A DNA stretch of 64,000 bases from Robertmurraya korlensis. GTDB lineage: Bacteria; Bacillota; Bacilli; Bacillales; Cytobacillaceae. Below, piece by piece: positions 10,591 to 19,635 of the stretch. A program made the position numbers and the translations under genes. Numbering within the stretch: position 1 is the first letter of the stretch; each line of letters starts with the position of its first letter. The notes under the pieces are model-generated. The model saw nothing but the letters and a program-made list of their open reading frames with translations. It was not told the DNA's origin and searched no databases. The stretch lies in NCBI RefSeq assembly GCF_023715225.1, contig NZ_JAMBNS010000003.1, forward strand, positions 1 to 64,000. The letters run 5' to 3'.

Positions 10591-11402
10591 TATACTTTCA
10601 TTCTTCTGAATTTTCCCGGCGGGCTCCCTGTCATTTTTTTAAAAAGCAAATTAAAATAATTAGCATTTTCATAGCCTATTAACGAAGCTATTTCTCTCAC
10701 AGAAAGATCGGAATGCTCCAGCAGCCTTTTTGCCTCTTCAATACGGCACTGAATCATGTATTGTATGGGCGGCAGGCCCACTTCTTCTTTAAAAACGTGT
10801 CCTAAATGGTAGGGGCTTACATAAACGAGGTTGGCTAAATCGTTTAAGGTCAGCTCTTGCCGAAAATTTTCTTCAATATATTTTTTTACTTCAAGGCACA
10901 CAGACGAAAGGGAAGGATGATGATTGACATTTTTCAATAGACGAGTAACTTTAATCACTACCGTTTGTAATATTGAGGAAATGATATCTTGGTAACCCGC
11001 ATGCTTTATATAATATTCACTTAATATTACCTTTAAATAACTATGAATCTCCCTCTTTTCTTCCTGCAAATTAATAATAGGAAGATCAGTGGATTCTATC
11101 AAAAAACCTTTCTGCTTCCCATTGATATGGAGATTGGAAAAACAGATGGAAATCCCATTAAGAGGTTCGTCCATACAAGATTTCACTTCGAGATCACTTA
11201 ATGGGTTTAATATGATAAGGTCTCCTGTTTTTCCCACAAAATGGTTTTCTTCAAATAAAAAATCACCTCGTCCTTGTTCTATAAAGATAATCTCAGTATA
11301 GTCAGAGTCAGCATTTTTCTTAAAACCAAGAGGATTTTTTGGATTGATTTCTGATGCAGATATTAATCGAGGAGTTTCTAGTAGAATGGAGGTTTTTTGC
11401 AC
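10590..11402 (-). CDS. AraC family transcriptional regulator
   Basis: 270 residues: an N-terminal cupin-like sensing domain (about 30-100, with GRGDFLFEENHFVGKTGDLI) and a C-terminal pair of helix-turn-helix motifs (about 186-266: LTLNDLANLVYVSPYHLGHVFKEEVG and SVREIASLIGYENANYFNLLFKK ending in PPGKFR). It should be a cytoplasmic DNA-binding activator responding to a sugar of this locus. It starts with GTG at 11402 behind AAGGGGGC. It sits between operon A and operon B, in the same direction, with its own terminator, so it may be read from operon A through the hairpin at 11.43 kb. Confidence 0.92.
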   Translation of the reverse strand: MQKTSILLETPRLISASEINPKNPLGFKKNADSDYTEIIFIEQGRGDFLFEENHFVGKTGDLIILNPLSDLEVKSCMDEPLNGISICFSNLHINGKQKGFLIESTDLPIINLQEEKREIHSYLKVILSEYYIKHAGYQDIISSILQTVVIKVTRLLKNVNHHPSLSSVCLEVKKYIEENFRQELTLNDLANLVYVSPYHLGHVFKEEVGLPPIQYMIQCRIEEAKRLLEHSDLSVREIASLIGYENANYFNLLFKKMTGSPPGKFRRMKV

Positions 11403-11431
11403 GGCGATTGCCCCCTTTAAAGAAGAATGGG

Positions 11432-11461
11432 CGGGCGACTACAGGTACCTGTTATCGCCCG
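11432..11461. other. hairpin between operon A and araC-type gene
   Basis: CGGGCGA (11432-11438) and TCGCCCG (11455-11461) enclose the palindrome ACAGGTACCTGT, giving a strong stem without a proper U-run on either strand. It may be an attenuator, an RNA stability element that differentiates operon A from the regulator gene, or an operator. Confidence 0.55.
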
Positions 11462-11475
11462 GATTTTGTTCAAGA

Positions 11476-12327
11476 TTATTTGTATTCCCAACCAATTTCT
11501 TTTAACTTTTCTTTCAAGTAAGCAATCGATTGTTTAGCATACCAATCCGGCTCAGATTGTCTTGCATGGAATCCGACTTCCATTGATAGATACCCATCAT
11601 AGTTGATATCCTTCAATGCTCTTAACACAGCATCGTAGTCACAACGGCCTTGACCTGGAGGCAGGCGGTCGCTATCAGCGATATGAACATGGTGGAGCTT
11701 ATCCTGCATGCGGTATACATAATCGCTTGATACTTCATTTCGATATAAGGCATGGAAGGTATCGAACATAACTTTTACATTGTCCATACCAGATTGCTCG
11801 GCTAATAGAAGAGCGTCGTCCGCAGTTTCAATTAAGTTGCTGTCTGCAGGAGTTGGTTCCACCACGAGTGTCACGCCAAGATCCTTTGCATAGTTTGCTA
11901 CTTCAATTAGGCCTTCTAAGCTGTAGTTCCATGCTTCTTGCTGTGAAGTTCCAAAAACCACCCAGCCTGCAATCCACATGACTGTTGGGCATTCCCATTC
12001 ATGTGCTAAGCGAACGACTTCCTTATAATGTTTAATCGTAAATTCTCTTTCTTCCTTTAATGGAGAGCTTGGGTTCATTCCCGGGCCCCCGCCTGGTGCT
12101 GGGAGCATGGATGAAACCTTTAAGTTCTTTTCCTTGAGCAATTTTTTAATTTCTTGTCGTCTTTCAGGTGATAAATAGTCCGGCCACGCATGTGGAGCGG
12201 CACAGCCAATTTCAATCGCATCGTAACCAAAAGAAGAAAGACGATTGATAACTTCCTCTAACGGGTAAGAAGAAAGCCAGTTTGGAAAACTACTATAAAC
12301 CCATGTATTAAATGAAATTCCTTTCAT
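11476..12327 (-). CDS. sugar phosphate isomerase/epimerase family TIM barrel (operon A, last gene)
   Basis: 283 residues. Family features: EIGCAAPHAWPDYL near residues 37-50, VVEPTPADSNLIET near 156, MFDTFHALYRN near 187, HHVHIADSDRLPPGQG near 211-226 and YLSMEVGFHARQ near 244-255, giving the glutamate, aspartate and histidine ligands expected of a metal-dependent barrel. It is a paralogue of the other two barrels of this island. It lies about 95 bases downstream of the alcohol dehydrogenase gene, with GGAGCTG upstream of its ATG. Reaction not known; epimerisation or 3-keto-sugar cleavage would fit the neighbours. Confidence 0.88.
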   Translation of the reverse strand: MKGISFNTWVYSSFPNWLSSYPLEEVINRLSSFGYDAIEIGCAAPHAWPDYLSPERRQEIKKLLKEKNLKVSSMLPAPGGGPGMNPSSPLKEEREFTIKHYKEVVRLAHEWECPTVMWIAGWVVFGTSQQEAWNYSLEGLIEVANYAKDLGVTLVVEPTPADSNLIETADDALLLAEQSGMDNVKVMFDTFHALYRNEVSSDYVYRMQDKLHHVHIADSDRLPPGQGRCDYDAVLRALKDINYDGYLSMEVGFHARQSEPDWYAKQSIAYLKEKLKEIGWEYK

Positions 12328-12421
12328 CGTTTACAGCTCCTTTTTGCTCTTTTATAAAAAAAGGTTTTGTTATGGCAAGTGATTCGACAATTACAACCAC
12401 TAATAGCGTACTATCACTTTC

Positions 12422-13456
12422 TTATTCCCAAACAAACACTGCTTTCTCAGTTTTTCTTTCATCAAACATTTGGAAGGCAGTTGCAGCTTCATCCAATTTA
12501 AATTGATGTGTGACTAATTTTTCAACAGGCAGATTTTTTCTTACAATGAACTCAGCGATTTCGTCGAATTCTTGAATTGGGAAGTACCAAGAACCCATTA
12601 CGGTAATTTGTTTACGGATCAACTGCTGACTTGGCTTAATGGTTGTTTCTTTGCTTTCGCCGATAAACGCTACACGACCATGAGCTCTCACGCAATCTAA
12701 TGCATCATTTTCAGCATAAGGACTTCCGGAGCAATCAATCGCAGCAGTGGCTCCCAATCCCTTGGTAATGCGGGAAATTTCTTCTTGAACATTCATTGTT
12801 TTACCATTTATGGTGTAATCTGCACCTAATTCCTTCGCAAGCTCCAATCGCTCATCAAGCATGTCAACCGCGATCACGGTTGCACCTAGTCCTTTGGCGA
12901 TCATCACACCAGCACCACCCATTGGTCCCATTCCAAAAATAACAAGATAGTCTCTTCCAGAAATGCCTAATCTCTTTTGCGCATGATAAAGGGTCCCCAC
13001 TGCGTCTGTTGAAACCGCTGCTGTTACGAAACTCATGCTATCAGGCAGTCTCATACAGTTTTCTGCCGGAACTACCATGTACTCAGCGTCACCGCCATGA
13101 GAGTCAAAGCCGATGCATTTAAATTCTTTACAGAACATTTTGTAGCCTGATTTACAGTATTCACATTCGCCACAGCCCAACGCTAAGTAAACCGCTACAC
13201 GATCACCCGCCTTGAAATTGCTTACCCCTTCACCAATTTCAGTAATAACACCTGCAGGTTCATGACCTGGAACCGTGCATCCGCATTTTGTTCCTTCAAA
13301 TACAGATGTTCCATAATACAAGCTCATATCACTTCGGCAAATCGCAGATGCCTTCAATTGAATGAGTACTTCTCCTTGTCCTGGTGTTGGGATTTCAATC
13401 TCGCGAATTTCTACTTGTTTGTCTCCTGGAAAAAATACTGCTTGCATTGTTGACAT
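12422..13456 (-). CDS. zinc-dependent alcohol/polyol dehydrogenase
   Basis: 344 residues of the medium-chain dehydrogenase family. Catalytic zinc ligands Cys40 and His65-Glu66 (GHEPAG), four structural-zinc cysteines at 95, 98, 101 and 109, and the NAD-binding GMGPMG turn at about 175-180 are all visible. It should oxidise a secondary alcohol of a sugar or polyol in the cytoplasm. It is part of operon A, 75 bases after the epimerase gene upstream, with GGAGGAACG before its ATG. Substrate unknown. Confidence 0.92.
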   Translation of the reverse strand: MSTMQAVFFPGDKQVEIREIEIPTPGQGEVLIQLKASAICRSDMSLYYGTSVFEGTKCGCTVPGHEPAGVITEIGEGVSNFKAGDRVAVYLALGCGECEYCKSGYKMFCKEFKCIGFDSHGGDAEYMVVPAENCMRLPDSMSFVTAAVSTDAVGTLYHAQKRLGISGRDYLVIFGMGPMGGAGVMIAKGLGATVIAVDMLDERLELAKELGADYTINGKTMNVQEEISRITKGLGATAAIDCSGSPYAENDALDCVRAHGRVAFIGESKETTIKPSQQLIRKQITVMGSWYFPIQEFDEIAEFIVRKNLPVEKLVTHQFKLDEAATAFQMFDERKTEKAVFVWE

Positions 13457-13530
13457 AATCGTTCCTCCAGTAAGTTATTTTTTATAAAGACGTCCAACCC
13501 GTGCTCCCCTTAGCACTTTGTTCGAAAAAA

Positions 13531-14502
13531 CTAAGCCCACCACATTTCTGTAAGCTGTTCCTTAAACATAGCTCCTTTTAAAAGAGAAATAGCCTTCTTT
13601 AATCCCTCATCCGTTGAAGCTAGCATATCTTCATGTTCGATGGAAATCACATAATCATAGCCGACTGCTCTTAACGCGCTGATAATGTCTTTCCACATTT
13701 TTTCATCCGATCCATACCCAACGGATCTGAACGTCCATGAGCGGTCTAAAATCTTACTATAATGCTTCGTATCTAGTACTCCATTAATCTGTATATTTGC
13801 TTGGTCTAAATACGTATCCTTCGCATGGAAATGGAAGATCGCATTTTCACGACCAAGTTTTTTGATAGCTTGAACAGGATCGATTCCCTGCCAAATTAAA
13901 TGGCTCGGGTCAAAATTTGCCCCAATGTTTTCGCCCGCATGTTCTCTTAACCTCAACAATGTCTCCGGATTATAGACCACAAATCCTGGATGCATCTCAA
14001 AAGCAATTTGGTTAATGCCATGCTGCTCCGCGAATTTCGCTTCCTCTTTCCAATAAGGAATCACGACTTCGTTCCATTGCCAGTTAAGGACATCCAAATA
14101 TTCCGGCGGCCACGAGCATGTGACCCAGTTAGGATTTTTAGCGTCCTTATTGTCACCAGGACATCCGGAAAATCCGTTAATAACCGGGATCCCTAAGCGT
14201 TCCGCAAGTAATACCGTTTTTCTCCAAACCTCATGAGAATTGGCAGCGAACTTTAAATCAGGATGCAGCGGATTCCCATGACAGCTTAGTGCGCTGATGG
14301 TGATCCCTCGGCTTTCAAGTGCTCCCAGAAAGGCTCTCGCTTTTTCCGGGGACTCCAATAATTCATCTGGATTACAGTGATGGTTTCCTGGGTAGTTCCC
14401 AGTCCCTAATTCAACTGCCTCGACACCCATACCCGCTAACTTGTCGAGCATTTCTTCAAATGGAAGGTTTTGATACAGCGGAGTAAATACACCTAGTTTC
14501 AT
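13531..14502 (-). CDS. sugar phosphate isomerase/epimerase family TIM barrel (operon A, middle gene)
   Basis: 323 residues from the preferred start (MKLGVFTPLYQNLPFEEML). Ligand-type motifs: GTGNYPGNHHCNPDELL, EMHPGFVVYNPETLLRL, ANFDPSHLIWQGIDP, FHFHAKDTYLD and VISIEHEDMLAS, the pattern seen in IolE/Hyi-like and 3-keto-glycoside lyase-like barrels. The ATG at 14502 overlaps the stop codon of the upstream dehydrogenase (ATGA) and has GGGAGG 7 bases before it, so an in-frame start 12 codons earlier is rejected. Overlap with a Gfo/Idh/MocA gene is the pairing known from levoglucosan- and 3-keto-glycoside pathways, which makes a keto-sugar substrate likely but unproven. Confidence 0.88.
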   Translation of the reverse strand: MKLGVFTPLYQNLPFEEMLDKLAGMGVEAVELGTGNYPGNHHCNPDELLESPEKARAFLGALESRGITISALSCHGNPLHPDLKFAANSHEVWRKTVLLAERLGIPVINGFSGCPGDNKDAKNPNWVTCSWPPEYLDVLNWQWNEVVIPYWKEEAKFAEQHGINQIAFEMHPGFVVYNPETLLRLREHAGENIGANFDPSHLIWQGIDPVQAIKKLGRENAIFHFHAKDTYLDQANIQINGVLDTKHYSKILDRSWTFRSVGYGSDEKMWKDIISALRAVGYDYVISIEHEDMLASTDEGLKKAISLLKGAMFKEQLTEMWWA

Positions 14503-15677
14503 GTAAGAACCTCCCTGACTGCTTGTACCTTCACCCATTTTTGCTTTTTATGGCTTTCCAAGATGGCATCGGTAATGCACATGGAAAAATGGCCATCTTC
14601 AAACGTTGCAAACTTGGGCTTGTCTGATTTCAGACTCTTGCCATCGCGAACAAAGGAGTAGAAATTCAACATCATATTTTTCAAGGCATCAGGCCAGCCT
14701 TCATTATGTCCGCCTGGATGATGGATGGCAGACCTTGCTTCTGAATTAAACAAGGCAGGATCGGCTAACAAAATTTCATTGGAACGGTCCCTATGTCCAA
14801 TCCATAATTTTTCAGGTTCTTCCTGATTCCAAAAAATAGAGCTTTTGCTTCCATTGATTTCAAAGCTTAATCGATTTTTCCGGCCAGCACTTACTTGTGA
14901 TACCGTGAAGACTCCTCTTGATCCATCTTCAAAGTGAACCAGAACGGATGCATAGTCCTCTGTATTAATTGGAACACCTTCATATTCTTGATCTGCTGAT
15001 GTCTGTGTACTAAACGTAGCAATTGCATTTTTCGCTTTCTTTCGTACTGGAATGACTGTTGCCAAATCGGCGAACACTTTCACAATTTTCTTCCCGGTTA
15101 CAAATTGAACTGTATCGCACCAGTGGGAACCAATATCTGCTATAGCACGTGATTTGCCACCTACTTCAGGGGCTAAGCGCCAGTTAAAATCTGTTTCATA
15201 CAATAACCAATCCTGCAGGTAGCTACCGTGTACCAAATTTACTTTCCCAAGCTCACCGTTTACGATTTTAGCTTGTAAATTTTGAACACTGGCATGCTGT
15301 CTGTAATTAAAGTTCACCGCATGGATGACTCCATGTTTTTCTGCTAATGCCAACAATTCTGCTGATTCTTCACTATTCATTGCCAGTGGTTTCTCGGAAA
15401 CGACATGCTTTCCTGCTAATATAATCTCTTTATTAATCGCAAAGTGAAGGTGATTCGGGGTGCAATTATGGACAACCTGGATTTGGCTGTCTTTCAACAT
15501 ATCACGGTAATCACCATAGGCTTTCGGAATTCCTAGCTCCGCTGCTTTTTGGTCAGCGGCTTCTTGACGGGTTTCCGCCAATGCTACTACTTCAACGAAT
15601 CCAAGTCTTCGGATCGCTTCAATGTGAGTTGGCCCGATAAAACCGGTCCCGATAATACCAACTTTTATCTTCTTCAC
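14499..15677 (-). CDS. Gfo/Idh/MocA family sugar dehydrogenase (operon A)
   Basis: 392 residues. VGIIGTGFIGPTHIEAIRRLG gives the dinucleotide site, EKPLAMN near residue 97 the catalytic lysine, and ADIGSHWCDTVQFVTG near 183-197 the conserved histidine. It probably oxidises a sugar hydroxyl with NAD(P). GTG start at 15677 behind GAGGAAGAG. Its stop overlaps the start of the barrel enzyme downstream by four bases (translational coupling). It shares the motif SYLQDW with its operon B paralogue (TYLQDW). Confidence 0.9.
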   Translation of the reverse strand: MKKIKVGIIGTGFIGPTHIEAIRRLGFVEVVALAETRQEAADQKAAELGIPKAYGDYRDMLKDSQIQVVHNCTPNHLHFAINKEIILAGKHVVSEKPLAMNSEESAELLALAEKHGVIHAVNFNYRQHASVQNLQAKIVNGELGKVNLVHGSYLQDWLLYETDFNWRLAPEVGGKSRAIADIGSHWCDTVQFVTGKKIVKVFADLATVIPVRKKAKNAIATFSTQTSADQEYEGVPINTEDYASVLVHFEDGSRGVFTVSQVSAGRKNRLSFEINGSKSSIFWNQEEPEKLWIGHRDRSNEILLADPALFNSEARSAIHHPGGHNEGWPDALKNMMLNFYSFVRDGKSLKSDKPKFATFEDGHFSMCITDAILESHKKQKWVKVQAVREVLT

Positions 15678-15747
15678 TGCTCTTCCTCCTGTTCGAAAAA
15701 TCTACTCGTGCTGCATTTTGACTGTTTCGTTCTTGGTTTTCATAAAC

Positions 15748-16728
15748 CTATCGCTTCATCGCTTTCTTACCGAATGCCACCGCCAAGATGATGATAATTC
15801 CTTTGATAATCATTTGCTGACTGACATCCAGACCCATAATGATCAAACCATTATTAATCGTACCAATCATGAGGGAACCTACAATCGTTCCGATAATCGT
15901 TCCTACTCCGCCGAACAAGCTAGTTCCACCAAGAATAACCGCTGCGATAACAGAAAGTTCATCGCCTTCACCGAAAGAAAAACGTCCTGCATTCATACGG
16001 CCTGCATAAAGAAGACCAGCTAAACCAGCCATTAATCCTGTACCTAGGAAAACCATTAACTTGATTTTCATTGTCTTAACACCAGAGAACCTTGCAGCAT
16101 TTTCATTTCCGCCTGTCGCTAGAACCTGACGGCCAAATGATGTTTTACGAAGTAACACATGAGCAATCACAGTGAATACGACTGTCCAAAGAAGAAGAAC
16201 CGGGATCGGACCAATGTCACCTGAACCGAAGATGAAGTTGAAATTAGCATTTACAATTGGAACTGGAGCCGTGTCAGTTACCCACATTGCAAAACCCTTG
16301 ATCGCTCCCATTGTTCCAAGCGTTACTAAGAAGGAAGGAATCGCTACTTTTGTTACAAGTAAACCATTGATTAATCCAACTACTAGTCCTGTTCCTACAC
16401 CGCCAATAAGTCCGCCGATGATGCCATACCCTGCTTGAAGTGCTAATGCTCCGACTAATGAAGATAGAGCGGCAATTGATCCAACCGAAAGGTCAATTTC
16501 TCCTGTACTAATAACAAATGTCATTGCCAACGCCATTAAAGAAATGGTGGCTGTTTGTCTAACAATATTTAACAAGTTCCCTGTTGTTAAAAACCCATCA
16601 TCACTTAAGGTGATAGAAAAATAGATTAATACTCCTACAAAAGCGAAATAAACAATATAATTGCGCCACTCGAAACCTTTCAATACCGGATTTTCCTGCT
16701 TTTGTAAATTAGAAACCTTGGATTGCAT
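15748..16728 (-). CDS. sugar ABC transporter permease (RbsC class)
   Basis: 326 residues, about ten hydrophobic helices, with family blocks TLGTMGAIKGFAMWVTDTAP, ARFSGVKTMKIKLMVFLGTGLMAGLAGLLYAGRMN (the ATPase-coupling loop region) and AAVILGGTSLFGGVGTIIGTIVGS. It forms the membrane channel with the ATPase encoded upstream, whose end it overlaps by 20 bases. GAGGAGG precedes the ATG. It should serve both binding proteins of the island, since no other permease is present. Confidence 0.94.
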   Translation of the reverse strand: MQSKVSNLQKQENPVLKGFEWRNYIVYFAFVGVLIYFSITLSDDGFLTTGNLLNIVRQTATISLMALAMTFVISTGEIDLSVGSIAALSSLVGALALQAGYGIIGGLIGGVGTGLVVGLINGLLVTKVAIPSFLVTLGTMGAIKGFAMWVTDTAPVPIVNANFNFIFGSGDIGPIPVLLLWTVVFTVIAHVLLRKTSFGRQVLATGGNENAARFSGVKTMKIKLMVFLGTGLMAGLAGLLYAGRMNAGRFSFGEGDELSVIAAVILGGTSLFGGVGTIIGTIVGSLMIGTINNGLIIMGLDVSQQMIIKGIIIILAVAFGKKAMKR

Positions 16729-18205
16729 ATTGTAATTCCTCCTCTGATTTAATCTCCTTGCGCGTAATCTCTTTCTTTATTTTCCCATCATGCATGACGA
16801 TTACACGGTCACTTAAGGCAAGCAGCTCTGGGAGTTCGGAGGAGACCACAAGGATCGCCTTGCCGCTTTCGGCCATTGCTCTGATAATGTCAACGATTTC
16901 CGTTTTAGCACCAATATCCACACCGATGGTTGGTTCATCCAACATAAGGACGGTAGGATCATTCGCAAGCCACTTGGCAAGGACGATTTTTTGCTGATTG
17001 CCCCCCGATAACAATCTGGCTTGTTTAAAAATATGATCGGTTTTAATATTGAGCTTCCGTACAAATTCATTACTAATGTCATTGGATTTTTTATTATCAA
17101 TAAATGTTCCTTTTTTCACCTTCGAAAGAATGGGTAGAATCATATTATCCTTGACACTATGTTCAAGCACCAACCCTTGCATGCGCCGATCCTCCGGAAT
17201 TAAAGCAAGACCGGAATCGATCGCATTTCTTGGATTCTTAATCGTTTGTTTTTGTCCGTTAACGTAGATTTCTCCACTTTCAATGGGGTCAATTCCAAAA
17301 AGATTTCGAAGTAATTCTGTTCTCCCGCTTCCCATCAGCCCGGCAATTCCGACGATTTCACCCGGTTGAATTTTAAGATTGATATCTTGAACCTTGCGGG
17401 CTGTTAAGTTTCTCACTTCAAATATTGGCGGTACGTCAGTCGCGTAAGAACGTTCCTTCCATTCAAAGGCCTGGTCAAACTCCATACCGACAATATGTTG
17501 AATAACGGTATCAAGAGTTGTTTCACTGCAAGTTTCCGTTGTAATGTATCGGCCATCTCGTAAAATCGTGATTCGGTCGCATATTTGAAAGATTTCATCC
17601 ATCCGGTGAGAAATATAGATGATGGAATAACCTTTTGCTTTCAATTTGTTAATAAAACCAAATAGCACTTCTGTTTCATTTTTCGTTAAGGAAGAGGTTG
17701 GCTCATCCATGATCAGTATTTTTGCCTCTTGCGATAGCGCTTTGGCGATTTCTGTCATTTGCCAATAGCCAACGCCCAAGTTTTGGACAATATCAGAAGG
17801 TTTAATATCTACTCCTAATTCTTCTAGTAGCTTTTCTGTTTTCTTCTCACAATCTTTATCATCTAAAAGTCCCATCCCTGTTTTCTTCTCACGAGTAAGA
17901 AAGATATTTTGGGCTACTGTAAGAGTTGGAATTAAACTAAACTCTTGGAAAATCATCGATATATTATTTTTTTGAGCCTCTTCATAGCTCTTAATGCTGA
18001 CAGGCTTTCCTTCAATCGAAATTTCGCCGCTATCGGCAGTATAAACACCGGTAAGGATTTTCATTAACGTCGATTTTCCGGCACCATTTCCCCCCATCAA
18101 AGCGTGAACCTCACCCTTTTTGACGGAGAAATTGACATCCTTCAGTACAGGGATCCCATTAAATGCTTTATTGATATTTTTCATTTCGAGAATAGGTTGA
18201 TCCAT
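16709..18205 (-). CDS. sugar ABC transporter ATP-binding protein, double NBD (RbsA class)
   Basis: 498 residues in two nucleotide-binding halves. Half one has Walker A GGNGAGKST at residues 38-46 and Walker B ILIMDEPTSSL; half two has the atypical Walker A GLMGSGRTE, a full signature LSGGNQQK and VLMLDEPTIGVDIGAK. This asymmetry is normal for RbsA/MglA proteins. It energises uptake by the adjacent permease. The gene is in the middle of operon A, about 57 bases after the binding-protein gene. Confidence 0.95.
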   Translation of the reverse strand: MDQPILEMKNINKAFNGIPVLKDVNFSVKKGEVHALMGGNGAGKSTLMKILTGVYTADSGEISIEGKPVSIKSYEEAQKNNISMIFQEFSLIPTLTVAQNIFLTREKKTGMGLLDDKDCEKKTEKLLEELGVDIKPSDIVQNLGVGYWQMTEIAKALSQEAKILIMDEPTSSLTKNETEVLFGFINKLKAKGYSIIYISHRMDEIFQICDRITILRDGRYITTETCSETTLDTVIQHIVGMEFDQAFEWKERSYATDVPPIFEVRNLTARKVQDINLKIQPGEIVGIAGLMGSGRTELLRNLFGIDPIESGEIYVNGQKQTIKNPRNAIDSGLALIPEDRRMQGLVLEHSVKDNMILPILSKVKKGTFIDNKKSNDISNEFVRKLNIKTDHIFKQARLLSGGNQQKIVLAKWLANDPTVLMLDEPTIGVDIGAKTEIVDIIRAMAESGKAILVVSSELPELLALSDRVIVMHDGKIKKEITRKEIKSEEELQYAIQGF

Positions 18206-18262
18206 CTAAGTTCACCTTCTTTTCGTGATAGGGACTGCTTTCAACAGCCCCACGGATTGTTA

Positions 18263-19432
18263 TTATTTCATTGCATCTTGAACTGTTTTTGGAGCATCTA
18301 CCCCGTAGATAAGCTTCCAAGAATCCAATACATTTTCTTTTGTTACTTTAATGGATGGTGAAGCAACATAAGCAGGTGCATCTTTTCCTAATAGGCCATA
18401 ACCAGCGAGAATCGCTTGTGCTACACCCTGGTCATATGGCAACTGTGCTCCAAGTCCTTTTACAAGTCCATCCTGTGCAATCGAGATTGCTACGTTCGTT
18501 CCTAAGTCAACAGTTGTCACAACTAAATCGTTATTACCAGCAGTACGGGCAGCCGCCATAACGCCTTCAGCCGGTACATCCCATGGGGCAAAGATTCCAT
18601 CAAGGTCTCTATTTTTTGTAAGCATTGCAGAAGCTACTTTCTCAGCATCGTTTGGACCAGTAATACCGCCTTCTGCTACAATTTTAATATTTGGATATTT
18701 TTCTTTGATTCTTGCTTCGAATGCATCAGAGCGATTTTTGGTTACGAAGAAATTTACATCGTGATACACAATCCCAACTTTACCTTTTCCACCAAGTTTT
18801 TCAGCCATAATGTCAGCCGCTGTTGCGCCGTTACCAATGTTGTCACCGGATACAATACTAATGTAATCTTTTCCAGCAATAAGGCCTTCTGCCGCTCCAT
18901 CCATGAATACTAACTTAACGCCTTGTGCAATAGCCTTTTTATAAGCTGGTGCAGTGGATACTGCATCAACTGGAACAGAGATCATAATATCGGGTTTTTT
19001 AGCTAAAACGGTTTCAATATCGTTTACTTGCTTTTCTGCTTTAAACTGTGCATCTGTAACAGCAACTACTTCAATACCCATCTTCTTAAATGTATCTTGC
19101 ATTGCACCTACTGCAGCATTCATATAGTCAGTACCGGAGTAATGCATAACAATAGCTGCTTTATATTTTCCATCTTTAATCTTTTTAAGTTCTTCCTCAT
19201 TTAGTTGTAATGATTTTGCAGAAACAGCTTGTTCGCCATTTGGTCCTTTATCTTGTACTTCTAAATCCGGAATTGCTGGATTGATCGTTAATGGCCCTGA
19301 TGCAGTTTCTGAATAGTTTTCATTCTTTTGTGTCTTTGTTTCACCAGAAGTGGATTTATTACCACCACAACCGGTTAGGAAAATGCTTAAAATGAATAAT
19401 AGTAATACCGAAAGTGAAAAACTCTTTTTCAT
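18263..19432 (-). CDS. sugar ABC transporter substrate-binding lipoprotein (first gene of operon A)
   Basis: 389 residues from ATG 19432 (MKKSFSLSVLLLFILSIFLTG, lipobox LTGC), behind GGGGGTTATGAC. An upstream in-frame GTG (19513) would add 27 residues before the signal peptide and is rejected. After the lipobox cysteine comes a Ser/Thr-rich linker, an extension (LTINPAIPDLEVQDKGPNGE) and a type-1 binding domain of the RbsB class with VPVDAVSTAPAYKKAIAQGVK and VTTVDLGTNVAI. It is homologous end to end with the second binding protein at 8.3-9.5 kb and with the C-terminal domain of the kinase at 21.7-24.3 kb. Confidence 0.95.
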   Translation of the reverse strand: MKKSFSLSVLLLFILSIFLTGCGGNKSTSGETKTQKNENYSETASGPLTINPAIPDLEVQDKGPNGEQAVSAKSLQLNEEELKKIKDGKYKAAIVMHYSGTDYMNAAVGAMQDTFKKMGIEVVAVTDAQFKAEKQVNDIETVLAKKPDIMISVPVDAVSTAPAYKKAIAQGVKLVFMDGAAEGLIAGKDYISIVSGDNIGNGATAADIMAEKLGGKGKVGIVYHDVNFFVTKNRSDAFEARIKEKYPNIKIVAEGGITGPNDAEKVASAMLTKNRDLDGIFAPWDVPAEGVMAAARTAGNNDLVVTTVDLGTNVAISIAQDGLVKGLGAQLPYDQGVAQAILAGYGLLGKDAPAYVASPSIKVTKENVLDSWKLIYGVDAPKTVQDAMK

Positions 19433-19478
19433 GTCATAACCCCCACATTGTTTGTTATTTACATTAAGCTCGTTATTT

Positions 19479-19519
19479 GTTGGCACCACCTTAAATCTTA
19501 AGTGTGGCACCACCTCCTT
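19479..19519 (-). repeat. direct repeat in the leader of operon A
   Basis: TGGCACCACCTTA (19480-19492) is repeated as TGGCACCACCTCC (19505-19517), 25 bases apart, in the untranslated leader; on the minus strand each copy reads GGTGGTGCCA and the outer one is joined to AAAAGGAG. It may be a duplicated translation signal or a protein/RNA-binding element; function not clear. Confidence 0.5.
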
Positions 19520-19551
19520 TTCATAAATTGAAAGTTTAGTAAATTTCGTCT

Positions 19552-19565
19552 AGTAATCGTTTACA
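19552..19565. promoter_or_regulatory. LacI-type operator, proximal, operon A
   Basis: AGTAATCGTTTACA differs at one end base from TGTAATCGTTTACA in front of the lacI gene and belongs to the same motif as the operon B palindromes. It lies about 120 bases upstream of the first gene of operon A. Confidence 0.65.
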
Positions 19566-19603
19566 TATATAAGAGAGAATAAAAATCTCTTGTATTTTCA
19601 AAA

Positions 19604-19619
19604 ATGCAAAGGATTACAT
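19604..19619. promoter_or_regulatory. degenerate LacI-type operator, distal, operon A
   Basis: ATGCAAAGGATTACAT keeps the right arm (ATTACAT) and the GG/CC-type centre of the distal operator of operon B, with a weaker left arm. Its centre is about 53 bases from the proximal site, similar to the 58-base spacing at operon B. Confidence 0.4.
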
Positions 19620-19635
19620 TTCTTAATAAAATTTT

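Noticed and set aside
19433-19513. 27-residue N-terminal extension of the operon A binding protein
   Set aside because: It would place residues ahead of a lipoprotein signal peptide; ATG 19432 has a good ribosome binding site.
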